DNA of 64,000 nt from Radiobacillus deserti (GTDB lineage Bacteria > Bacillota > Bacilli > Bacillales > Amphibacillaceae). Numbering within the stretch: the stretch's first letter is position 1; every line of letters starts with the position of its first letter. Made by a program: the position numbers and the translations under genes. The stretch spans positions 806,001 to 870,000 of the forward strand of contig NZ_CP041666.1 of assembly GCF_007301515.1 (NCBI RefSeq), read 5' to 3'. The notes below the pieces were generated by a model, which was not told the DNA's origin, did not search any database, and saw only the letters and a program-made list of their open reading frames with translations. Below are positions 23,409 through 31,885 of this stretch, one piece after another.

Positions 23409-24509
23409 ATGACAAAAACATTAGTTGGCGCACCATTTAAAGCAGATCACGTAGGTAGTTTATTACGTTCGGAACGATTACACCAAGCTCGACTTGATTT
23501 TAAAGAAGGGAAAATAACAAAGGAAGCACTCCGTTCCGTGGAAACCGAGGAAATTAAACGAATCGTGGACAAGCAAGTTGAGGTAGGACTTGAAGCGGTT
23601 ACCGACGGGGAATTCCGTCGTTCCTGGTGGCATATCGATTTTCTAGAAAATTTAAATGGCTTCGAAGGATATGTTCCAGAGGCTGGAATCAAGTTTGCGG
23701 ATGAAGAAACCGAGCCGTATGATGTTCGAAATGTCGGGAAAATTTCTTTTAACACAGATCATCCGTTCGTAAAAGATTTCATCGATTTTAAGGAGATTGT
23801 AGGCGGACGTGCAGTAGCGAAGCAAACGATTCCGAGTCCGAACCAGCTTTTCCATAGAGGGATTCGCAATCCTGAGGTGTACCCGAATCTAGATGATTAC
23901 GCGAATGACATTATTGCGGCGTACAAGGATGCGGTACAGGCTTTCTATGATGCAGGCTGTCGTTACCTGCAGTTTGATGATGTGTATATTGCTGGTTTAA
24001 ATACCGATCACCTCTTTGCATATGAAGAGTTAACTAGACAGGAGCTGATTGACTTAGCATTACGTGTGGTCAATGAGGTGCTTGAAGCAAAGCCTGAGGA
24101 TTTAGTGATTACGACACATCTTTGTCGTGGGAACTATAAATCAACTTGGGCGTTTGAAGGAAGCTATGCCCATATTGCACCGACGTTATTTGCGAAGGAA
24201 AAAGTGGACGGATTTTTCTTAGAGTATGACGATGATCGCTCGGGTGACTTTAAGCCATTGAATCAAATCCCTGAAGGTGGCCCACAAGTGGTACTCGGCT
24301 TGTTCACTTCCAAGTTTGGGGAGTTAGAGGATGAAACGTTAATTAAGGAACGTGTAGAGGAAGCGACCCAATTTGTACCGAAGGAGCAGCTTTGTTTAAG
24401 CCCGCAATGTGGGTTCGCTTCCACGCATCATGGTAACAAGCTTACTGAAGAACAGCAGTGGGAAAAGTTGAAGTATATTGTGGATCTATCGAAGGAGCTT
24501 TTGAAATAG
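23409..24509 (+). CDS. Cobalamin-independent methionine synthase-like protein (MetE C-terminal/YxjG family)
   Basis: 366 residues, equivalent to only the C-terminal catalytic barrel of MetE. FKADHVGSLLRSERL, the start motif of YxjG/YxjH proteins, is followed by VTDGEFRRSWWHIDFL, YLQFDDVYIAGL, ITTHLCRGNY (zinc His/Cys), FFLEYDDDRSGDFKPL and CLSPQCGFAS (second zinc Cys). These are the metal ligands of the methyltransferase. B. subtilis yxjG and yxjH are also S-box controlled (established), supporting a role in homocysteine methylation or methionine salvage. Cotranscribed with the cyclase. Confidence 0.88.
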   Translation: MTKTLVGAPFKADHVGSLLRSERLHQARLDFKEGKITKEALRSVETEEIKRIVDKQVEVGLEAVTDGEFRRSWWHIDFLENLNGFEGYVPEAGIKFADEETEPYDVRNVGKISFNTDHPFVKDFIDFKEIVGGRAVAKQTIPSPNQLFHRGIRNPEVYPNLDDYANDIIAAYKDAVQAFYDAGCRYLQFDDVYIAGLNTDHLFAYEELTRQELIDLALRVVNEVLEAKPEDLVITTHLCRGNYKSTWAFEGSYAHIAPTLFAKEKVDGFFLEYDDDRSGDFKPLNQIPEGGPQVVLGLFTSKFGELEDETLIKERVEEATQFVPKEQLCLSPQCGFASTHHGNKLTEEQQWEKLKYIVDLSKELLK

Positions 24510-24644
24510 GGAAGGTAAGGGGGGGGGTCCGATGGATTTCTTCCTTTTTTATGTTATTTTCTACATTCCGTATTTTACAAAGTATGGTAATGTATGGTAC
24601 AGAATATAGATAAGGGGTAACCACTTTTAGAAGGAGTGATACTC

Positions 24645-24803
24645 ATTTCTAAAAAACAAAGAATTATTTGGGGGATTTTCTATATTCTGATCCTTCCTGT
24701 ACCGTTGCTTATTTTTTATGGAAACCAGATTCTTGGATTAGTGGGGGCTGGGTTTCTTCTCGTGTTTGCCTATTTAATATTCTTTAGAGAGAACTCTGAA
24801 TAG
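24645..24803 (+). CDS. Small two-helix membrane protein with probable ATT start
   Basis: 52 residues. A strong AAGGAG lies eight bases before ATT 24645 and no ATG/GTG/TTG fits that site. The frame is open to TAG 24801-24803. The product starts SKKQRIIWGIF, has hydrophobic segments (about 8-27 and 30-46) and ends FFRENSE. The ATT initiation is inferred from ribosome-site spacing and hydrophobic reading. An inverted repeat terminator follows. Function unknown. Confidence 0.5.
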   Translation: MSKKQRIIWGIFYILILPVPLLIFYGNQILGLVGAGFLLVFAYLIFFRENSE

Positions 24804-24815
24804 TAGGGGACTCCA

Positions 24816-24849
24816 CCCTGGGAGTTGGAGTGCTAACTAACTCTCAGGG
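24816..24849. terminator. Inverted repeat between convergent genes
   Basis: CCCTGGGAGTT and AACTCTCAGGG pair (10 of 11) around a 12-base loop between the small membrane gene and the TetR gene. There is no long T-run, so it is a bidirectional terminator candidate. Confidence 0.55.
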
Positions 24850-24852
24850 CAA

Positions 24853-25422
24853 TTATCCTTCCTTCATTCCATACAACCCTTTATTAATCAACTGACTGAT
24901 TACTTCCGCCATGTCCGTAGTCGACTTATCCATTCCATTATTAAGCCAGCTTTTAATCACATGAATACTCCCACTGATAACAAACGTACTCAAATATTTG
25001 GAGTCGTTACCCGTTAGTGTGGAGCCGGGCCAATGTTGTTGAAAAACCTCTTGGGCGAAACGCATCACTTTTTTCTGGAACGTCGTATCATTTTCCTCAC
25101 TAAAAAGGGTGCGGCATACCTCATGCTTGGATGCAAAGTAATCGATTAGCTTTTCAATGATGTGAAAAGCATCCTCCTCTTTCACTAAATGGTATTGGTT
25201 TAAGTATCCGGTCATATCTTCAATAATTTCATCTTCTATTTTATCGAGCAGGTCATATTGATCCGCATAATGCGCATAAAAGGTCGAACGATTAATGTCT
25301 GCCAATTCGCATATTTCTTTTACCGTAATCGCTGATATTTGCTTTTCCTTTAATAGCTCAATAAGGCTATCCTTTAAAACCATTCTCGTATATTTTTTAC
25401 GCCTGTCTAATTTCGATGTCAT
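24853..25422 (-). CDS. TetR/AcrR family regulator
   Basis: 189 residues from the Met at 25422, which has AGGGGGAG upstream; the longer frame upstream to 25644 has no support. N-terminal HTH: RMVLKDSLIELLKEKQISAITVKEICELADINRSTFYAHYADQYDLLDKIEDE, the TetR signature with the STFYAHY recognition helix. The C-terminal part resembles the TetR_C_7 type (VISGSIHVIKSWLNNGMDKSTTDMAEVI). It is divergent from the MMPL/YhgE-like export genes 150 bases away and is probably their repressor. Confidence 0.85.
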   Translation of the reverse strand: MTSKLDRRKKYTRMVLKDSLIELLKEKQISAITVKEICELADINRSTFYAHYADQYDLLDKIEDEIIEDMTGYLNQYHLVKEEDAFHIIEKLIDYFASKHEVCRTLFSEENDTTFQKKVMRFAQEVFQQHWPGSTLTGNDSKYLSTFVISGSIHVIKSWLNNGMDKSTTDMAEVISQLINKGLYGMKEG

Positions 25423-25576
25423 GTTTTCTCCCCCTAAATTTTGCGGTTTGGCAACATAAGTGGTGGATGTGTTGGGCAACTCACAGATAATACTAAACTG
25501 TTTGTTGAATAGACAACACCGTGTCCATATAATGATAAAGTGTACCGAATATATTGGCAAGAGAGGGTGAGATCGA

Positions 25577-27634
25577 ATACAAATTTCAGCTAGAATTATT
25601 AAACACAAAAAGGCTGTTGCGATTACGTTTATGGTCCTAACCATCCTTTGTGCGTTGGCGCAGTTTACGGTATCCGTAAACTATGACATGAAGGATTATT
25701 TGCCAGAGGATGCACCATCGACGATGGCAATGGACATTATGAGAGAAGAATTTGACGGTAGTGTTCCAACCAATAGGGTCATGATGAAAGACATGACGAT
25801 ACAGGAAGCGCTAGCGTTTAAAGAAAAGCTAGCTGCCATGGATGGTGTGTCCGATGTGACGTGGTTGGATGATTCCATTGATATAAAAGCGCCACTCGAA
25901 ATGGCGGATCAAGAGGTTGTAGAAACCTACTATAAAGATAACAATGCGCTATTTTCCTTCAGTATTCGGGAAGGAGAGGAAGTGGCGATAACCGATGCCA
26001 TTTATGAACTCATTGGCGAAGATAATGCATTGGCTGGGGAATCGTTGAACACGGCGACTCAACAGAAGATGGCTGGAAAAGAATCGATGTACGCAGGGGC
26101 GTTGTTAGTTCCGATTATCATCCTTATTTTAGTCCTCTCCACTACGTCATGGGTGGAGCCGTTGCTTTTCTTAACAGCGATTGGTGTTTCCGTTTTAATC
26201 AACATGGGAACGAACATGTTCCTTGGCGAAGTATCGTTCGTCACACAATCGGTCGCACCGATTTTACAGCTCGCTGTCTCGCTCGATTACGCGATTTTCT
26301 TGCTACATAGCTTTTCCGATTTTCGAAAACGAGTAGCGGATCCACAGGAAGCGATGCAGCGTGCGATGAAAAAATCATTCTCTGCGATTACAGCTAGTGC
26401 GTCGACGACTTTCTTCGGATTTATCGCCTTATCCTTTATGAACTTTGAGATCGGGGCAGATTTAGGAATTAATCTCGTAAAAGGGATTTTACTTAGCTTC
26501 ATTAGTGTCATGGTGTTTTTACCTGCCTTAACACTCATGTGCTATAAATGGATTGATAAAACGAAGCATAAGCCTTTACTTCCTACGATTCGGAATAAAG
26601 GGAAATTCGTTGTAAAGCTACGTGTTCCAAGCTTGATTCTCGTATTTTTACTTATTGTTCCTGCCTTTTTGGCGCAGAGTCAGACGAATTTTATCTATGG
26701 GATAGGGGAGCAACCAGAAAATACGAGAGCGGGTAGTGACTTAGCGGAAATCAATGAACACTTTGAGAAAAGCACTCCAATGGTTTTACTTGTGCCAAGA
26801 GGAGATATTGCAAAAGAAGAAGAGCTCGTCCAGGATTTAGAGGATATTGAGCATGTGACGAGCGTACTCGCGTATGTAAAAACCGTGGGGAGTGCGATTC
26901 CTCCAGAGTATTTGGAACAAGAAGCAACGGAGCAATTTTATTCGGATGACTATAGTCGCCTTATTCTTCAGACGAATACGAAAAGTGAGGGCGAAGAAGC
27001 GTTCGGTCTGATTGAAGAGGTGCATCGAACAGCTGAGGACTATTATGGAGAAGAGGTTTACTCGGTTGGGGAAAGTGTGACCTTATATGATATTAAAAAC
27101 ACGGTGCAAAGAGACAACAAGCTAGTAAATATGCTGACCATTGTGACGGTAGCGTTTGTTCTGTTCGTTACCTTTCGATCCATATTAATTCCGGTCATTC
27201 TACTGCTGACGATCCAATCCGCCGTGTGGATGAACTTATCGGTTCCATACTTTACGGATTCTTCTTTAGTGTATGTCGGCTACTTACTTATCAGTATTAT
27301 TCAGCTGGCAGCAACGGTGGACTACGCGATTCTCTTAACGGATGCATATAAAGAGGATCGGAAGGAAATGTCTGCACTTCAAGCCATTAAGAAAACGATG
27401 GATGAGAAGGTGTTTGCGATTGGAATTTCTGCTTCGATTCTATCCAGTGTAGGGTTCATTTTATGGATTACCTCGTCCAATCCGATTGTGTCCTCCATCG
27501 GCCTTTTACTTGGAAGAGGTGCGTTACTTTCCTTTATCATGGTCGTGTTCTTTTTACCAGCTATGCTGTTGCTCTGTGATACATGGATTCGAAAAACAAC
27601 CTGGAAAGCAAACTTTTTTAAGGAGAGAGGATAA
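25577..27634 (+). CDS. MMPL/RND-family membrane transporter
   Basis: About 685 residues. ATG 25631 lies inside the first membrane helix. The frame extends upstream through ISARIIKHKKAVAITF, and GAGAGGGTGAG (25561-25571) suits ATA 25577 or ATT 25583, so a non-standard start is likely. Two halves each have an extracytoplasmic loop and an MMPL membrane bundle. The proton-relay-type motifs are LQLAVSLDYAIFLLHSF (around 26270) and IQLAATVDYAILLTDAY (around 27310). Such proteins export lipids or amphiphiles. It overlaps the next gene by one base. Confidence 0.85.
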   Translation: MQISARIIKHKKAVAITFMVLTILCALAQFTVSVNYDMKDYLPEDAPSTMAMDIMREEFDGSVPTNRVMMKDMTIQEALAFKEKLAAMDGVSDVTWLDDSIDIKAPLEMADQEVVETYYKDNNALFSFSIREGEEVAITDAIYELIGEDNALAGESLNTATQQKMAGKESMYAGALLVPIIILILVLSTTSWVEPLLFLTAIGVSVLINMGTNMFLGEVSFVTQSVAPILQLAVSLDYAIFLLHSFSDFRKRVADPQEAMQRAMKKSFSAITASASTTFFGFIALSFMNFEIGADLGINLVKGILLSFISVMVFLPALTLMCYKWIDKTKHKPLLPTIRNKGKFVVKLRVPSLILVFLLIVPAFLAQSQTNFIYGIGEQPENTRAGSDLAEINEHFEKSTPMVLLVPRGDIAKEEELVQDLEDIEHVTSVLAYVKTVGSAIPPEYLEQEATEQFYSDDYSRLILQTNTKSEGEEAFGLIEEVHRTAEDYYGEEVYSVGESVTLYDIKNTVQRDNKLVNMLTIVTVAFVLFVTFRSILIPVILLLTIQSAVWMNLSVPYFTDSSLVYVGYLLISIIQLAATVDYAILLTDAYKEDRKEMSALQAIKKTMDEKVFAIGISASILSSVGFILWITSSNPIVSSIGLLLGRGALLSFIMVVFFLPAMLLLCDTWIRKTTWKANFFKERG

Positions 27635-29454
27635 TGATACGGATAAGAAAGGTTCTACTCGTCTTTTTGACAATCATGCTCGTGCTGCCGTCTCTTCTTG
27701 TATCGGCAGCTTCGGATGAGAAGGACTCAAAAGACGAACCGACAGGAAAAGGGTCATATTCCTCTAAGGATGAAGTGGTGTATGGGAAGCTAACGGCAAA
27801 TGGCGATACGAAGGATGCTTATGTCGTGAACGTTTTTCATGTAGAAGAAGCCGGACAAATCCTAGATTACGGTTCATACACTACTTTAAAGAACTTAACG
27901 AATACATCCGAATTAGTACAAACGAATAATCAAGTGGAATTTGCAGCCCCAGAGGGGAAATTTTATTACCAAGGAAACATGAACGAACAGCCTTTACCCT
28001 GGGATATAACGATTACGTATCTATTGGATGGAAAGGAAATCGAACCAGAAGCGTTAGCAGGGAAAGACGGCCATGTGAAAATAATCATTACGACGTCGGA
28101 AAATGAGGACGTGGATTCTGTATTCTTCGAGAACTATTTATTACAGGTTTCACTTTCTCTCAATTTGGATCTGTTTCAACACATTGAAGCTCCAGACGGG
28201 ATGCTTGCTAATGCAGGGAAAAACAAGCAAGTATCCTTTACGGTAATGCCGGAGAAAGAGGAAAAGCTTGTGGTGGAAGCAGATGTCGTAGATTTTGAAT
28301 TGCAAGGCATCGATATCTCTGCTGTTCCATCCTCGATGCCAATTGATTCCCCAAATATAGAGAATATGACGGGGGACCTAGAAACGTTATCGGACGCTAT
28401 TCAAGATGTGAATGATGGTGTAGCAGAGCTAGAAAACGGCGTGGTGGAACTGAACAACGGAGTGAAGGAATTACGTTCGGGCTCTGCACAATATAAAGAT
28501 GGAATGTCCGCCATCGATGCATCCTCTTCCGAGTTAGTGAACGGTTCTCAGAGTATTAGACAAGCGTTGGAGCAAATAAATGCCTCTCTCGCGAATAGCT
28601 CAGAGGATATGAACATGGGGGATATGAAACAGCTTGGAGAGCAACTAGAACAAATTGCAAATAGTTTACAGAACACGTCTAAAGACTTGAGTAGCTTGAA
28701 AGAAAGCTATGCGAAGGATTATGGCAGATTAAGCAGAGCGATTGAAGACATACCTAATAGTGAGCTTACGCAAGCAGAAAAAAATCAGCTTTATAGCAGT
28801 AGTGCAAACCGCTCGGTGGTGGATCAACTTATCCAAACGCACGAGGCTGCACAAGCTGTTAAGGAGACTTATTTTGCTGTGAAACAAAACCTTGCAGCAG
28901 TCACTGGAAAGCTAGAGAAAGCTAGTGCTTCTTTAACAACGATGGCTCGTAATCTAGAGGGAATCGCCGGCATGCTGACGTCTCCACCAGAAGGGGCTGA
29001 TTTGGCTCAATCCCTAAGCAAACTGCAGGGTGGTATCGATCAGCTAGCTTCCCAGTATAGGGGATTCCATTCGGGCTTGATCGAGTACACTGGTGGCGTT
29101 CATCAATTATCTAGCTCCTATGTAGAGATGCACCAAGGCATTTCCCAACTTGCAGGTGGTACAGGAGAATTAGAGAACGGTGTAAGCGAGCTTCATGATG
29201 GAACCTCAGAACTAGCGGTGTCCACGAATGATTTGCCAAACGAAATGAAAAAAGAAGTCAATGAAATGATGGCCAAATACGATAATTCTGATTTCAAAGC
29301 CGTATCTTTTGTTTCTCCTAAAAATGAAAAGATTAATTCCGTTCAATTTGTGTTGAAAACGGAAAGTATTGAACAAGAGGAGAAGGAAGAGACAGAAGAA
29401 GCGGTGGAAGAAGAGAAAGGCTTCTGGGATAAGTTATTAGATTTATTTAGATAA
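27634..29454 (+). CDS. Exported YhgE/Pip-like coiled-coil protein, partner of the MMPL transporter
   Basis: 606 residues with a signal peptide (VLLVFLTIMLVLPSLLVSAA). An N-terminal beta-rich region (GKGSYSSKDEVVYGKLTANG) leads to long helical repeats with the X-linked YhgE/Pip pattern (VNDGVAELENGVVELNNGVKELRSG; LAGGTGELENGVSELHDGTSELA). The acidic C-terminus ends FWDKLLDLFR with no clear membrane anchor. It starts in the stop of the MMPL gene (ATGA overlap). Tandem MMPL plus YhgE-like genes are a known Firmicutes arrangement; the likely role is as a periplasmic-side helper of export. A terminator follows. Confidence 0.75.
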   Translation: MIRIRKVLLVFLTIMLVLPSLLVSAASDEKDSKDEPTGKGSYSSKDEVVYGKLTANGDTKDAYVVNVFHVEEAGQILDYGSYTTLKNLTNTSELVQTNNQVEFAAPEGKFYYQGNMNEQPLPWDITITYLLDGKEIEPEALAGKDGHVKIIITTSENEDVDSVFFENYLLQVSLSLNLDLFQHIEAPDGMLANAGKNKQVSFTVMPEKEEKLVVEADVVDFELQGIDISAVPSSMPIDSPNIENMTGDLETLSDAIQDVNDGVAELENGVVELNNGVKELRSGSAQYKDGMSAIDASSSELVNGSQSIRQALEQINASLANSSEDMNMGDMKQLGEQLEQIANSLQNTSKDLSSLKESYAKDYGRLSRAIEDIPNSELTQAEKNQLYSSSANRSVVDQLIQTHEAAQAVKETYFAVKQNLAAVTGKLEKASASLTTMARNLEGIAGMLTSPPEGADLAQSLSKLQGGIDQLASQYRGFHSGLIEYTGGVHQLSSSYVEMHQGISQLAGGTGELENGVSELHDGTSELAVSTNDLPNEMKKEVNEMMAKYDNSDFKAVSFVSPKNEKINSVQFVLKTESIEQEEKEETEEAVEEEKGFWDKLLDLFR

Positions 29455-29465
29455 AATGAGAAATT

Positions 29466-29505
29466 GCCAGTTCACAGATGATGTGAGCTGGCATCTTTGT
29501 TTTTA
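29466..29505 (+). terminator. Rho-independent terminator
   Basis: GCCAGTTCACA and TGTGAGCTGGC (10 of 11 pairs, 5-base loop), then ATCTTTGTTTTT, closing the MMPL/YhgE-like operon. Confidence 0.85.
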
Positions 29506-29616
29506 TCTAAGCTTGGGTAAATAGAACGGATTAGGTCGGTGTCTGTTTTCTGCAAATGAATCATTAGTTTTGTCACATACTAGTAGAAGCTAATTTTTAA
29601 AGGAGTTGGCAAAGTA

Positions 29617-31740
29617 ATGAATCCTATAAAAAGAGTGGAACTTGAAAAGAAAAATAATCAATCGAATGGATACATGTTGGTAGTCTATTTAGATGACCAC
29701 TTAACAGAGTTTGCGGATGAATTAGGAAGTGTTCCCGAGACAAAGCAAAGCTTAACTGCCACAGTTAAGCAAATTCTACAAGTACGTTATTCAAATGTAC
29801 GCGTTACAATGGTCAAGGTGATACTAAGCGGTGCCGTCGTTACGACTATTCCGATGATGAATGATCAGAATACTGTTGAAGCGGAATCCAATGAGGTAAC
29901 CTCTGAAGTCACTACGGAGTCGTCTGTTTTTTATACGGTGGTGAGTGGTGACTCGCTATGGACGATTTCCAGAAAGTTTAACAGTTCTGTTGATCAGATT
30001 AAACGAGCCAATAACCTACAAACGAATTCATTGTTGGTAAACCAACGATTGGTTATTCCGAAAGCGATTCATACGGTCGGAGTTGGGGACTATCTAACTG
30101 TTTTAGCGAGAGACTATGGAGTATCCGTAGATGCGATAAAAATAGCAAATGGTTTAAAAACAGATTCCACAGCACTAGGGCAAACCTTAGTTATCCCGTT
30201 GTTAATTACAAATACATCGTCTCCAGAGGCGGTTGGAGAGCCAAAACCAGAAGGGTCGACGTACACCGTTGTAACCGGAGATAGCCTATCTGTTATCGCA
30301 AAACGTTATAACGTGTCTGTGGATGAGCTACGCAAAGTGAATAGGTTAACTTCCGATATCATAACCGTTGGTCAAGTACTGACTATCCCGAATGGCGCCA
30401 TGAAAGTAGTAGAGCAACAACTAACAGTTCCTAGGATAAATACGAGCAATTATACAGTGAAAGCAGGAGATAGTCTGTCCGTTATAGCGAAAAATTTTGG
30501 AACGACAGTAGATGCTTTACGGAAGGAAAACAATTTATCGGGCGATTTTTTATCTGTTGGACAAACACTCAAGGTACCGATAAATGAAACGAAATCGGAG
30601 GAGCATACCTCAACTATCTATACGGTTGTATCTGGAGATAGTCTCTCGGTCATTGCAAAGCGTTTTAATGTCTCTCTCGATGGACTACGCCGTGTTAACG
30701 GTTTAACTTCAGATGTATTGCAGATCGGACAGGTGTTATCCATACCACCTGGAAGTAATCCTTCTATTGAAGAACCAGCTCAGCCTAGAGAGAATACTAG
30801 TGATTACATTGTTCAATCTGGTGATAGCTTGTCCGTCATCGCCAAGCGCTATGGTATATCGCTAGAAGCATTGAAAACAGCGAATCAGCTAACGTCCGAT
30901 GTTATCAGGGTTGGACAACGATTAACTATTCGAACAGACGCTGCACCTATGACGGAGTCCACACAAGAAAAACGAACTACTTTTGTCTATTCCGTACATT
31001 ACGGGGATAGCTTGTCGGTGATTGCGAAACGGTTTTCCGTTCCGATTGACGATATCCGTATCGCAAACGGACTAACAAGTGATAACTTGCGAGTGGGTCA
31101 AGCACTAACCATTCCTAATGGCTTAAATGCTTCGGCACAAGGAGAGACAAACACCATTACGTATAGGACTCATACGGTACAAGCGGGAGATAATATCTGG
31201 AATCTAAGTACTCGATATGGTATCCCGCAACAAGAACTATTACGTGCCAATAATCTTACATCAACGAGTATGCTTTCGATTGGACAAACCTTGAAGATTC
31301 CTGTACACCATATTGCGACAAAGCCAGTGGTAAGTGATAGACATGGAGAATATTTGGACTGGTGGACGGAAGCGCAATATGTATTTCCTATAGGAAAAAA
31401 TGCAAAAGTAACCGATTTTGTAACAGGGAAAAGCTTTATGATAAAGCGAACCATTGGAGCGAACCATGCAGATTCTGAAACATTAACGGTTACAGACTCC
31501 AATACGGCGAAATCTATTTGGGGCGAATACTCTTGGACACCGCGAGCTGTTATTCTAGAAGTGGATGGGAGAAAGCTTGCCGCAAGCATGAGCTTTATGC
31601 CACATGATCAAGACTATGTGAAGAATAACGGCATATCTGGCCACTTTGACGTGTACTTTGGGAATAGCATTAGACATGTGGATGGCAAACCAGACTCCTC
31701 ACACCAGGCTCAGGTGGAAAAAGCGGCAGGGATTCGCTAA
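29617..31740 (+). CDS. Eight-LysM protein with conserved C-terminal domain
   Basis: 707 residues. After a 90-residue N-terminal part with a hydrophobic stretch (VKVILSGAVVTTIPMM, about 66-83) there are eight LysM repeats between residues about 107 and 565. Most share GDSLSVIAKR.. and end VGQ.L.IP, separated by short Ser/Thr/Pro/Glu linkers. The last 140 residues contain FPIGKNAKVTDFVTGKSF, IWGEYSWTPRAVI and SGHFDVYFGNSIRHVDG, then HQAQVEKAAG. This domain recurs at the end of LysM proteins of Bacilli and Clostridia, but I do not know its activity. The near-identical repeats suggest recent internal expansion. Probable cell-wall or spore-surface protein. Confidence 0.75.
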   Translation: MNPIKRVELEKKNNQSNGYMLVVYLDDHLTEFADELGSVPETKQSLTATVKQILQVRYSNVRVTMVKVILSGAVVTTIPMMNDQNTVEAESNEVTSEVTTESSVFYTVVSGDSLWTISRKFNSSVDQIKRANNLQTNSLLVNQRLVIPKAIHTVGVGDYLTVLARDYGVSVDAIKIANGLKTDSTALGQTLVIPLLITNTSSPEAVGEPKPEGSTYTVVTGDSLSVIAKRYNVSVDELRKVNRLTSDIITVGQVLTIPNGAMKVVEQQLTVPRINTSNYTVKAGDSLSVIAKNFGTTVDALRKENNLSGDFLSVGQTLKVPINETKSEEHTSTIYTVVSGDSLSVIAKRFNVSLDGLRRVNGLTSDVLQIGQVLSIPPGSNPSIEEPAQPRENTSDYIVQSGDSLSVIAKRYGISLEALKTANQLTSDVIRVGQRLTIRTDAAPMTESTQEKRTTFVYSVHYGDSLSVIAKRFSVPIDDIRIANGLTSDNLRVGQALTIPNGLNASAQGETNTITYRTHTVQAGDNIWNLSTRYGIPQQELLRANNLTSTSMLSIGQTLKIPVHHIATKPVVSDRHGEYLDWWTEAQYVFPIGKNAKVTDFVTGKSFMIKRTIGANHADSETLTVTDSNTAKSIWGEYSWTPRAVILEVDGRKLAASMSFMPHDQDYVKNNGISGHFDVYFGNSIRHVDGKPDSSHQAQVEKAAGIR

Positions 31741-31885
31741 GTTCATCCATTCTGCCTAAAACTATTATCCCATAAACTCGTTTGGGCCCATCTTTTTCAC
31801 TTCCTTTGCCTTATATACAAAGGTATCTATTCACTCTATCATTAATGTAAGCTTTTACATTTTGTTATAAAAAGGAGGAAGAGGA

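Noticed and set aside
25423..25644. Extended N-terminus of the TetR gene reaching 25644
   Set aside because: The extension overlaps the divergent promoter and the start of the MMPL gene, and the Met at 25422 has the ribosome site and begins the normal family sequence.
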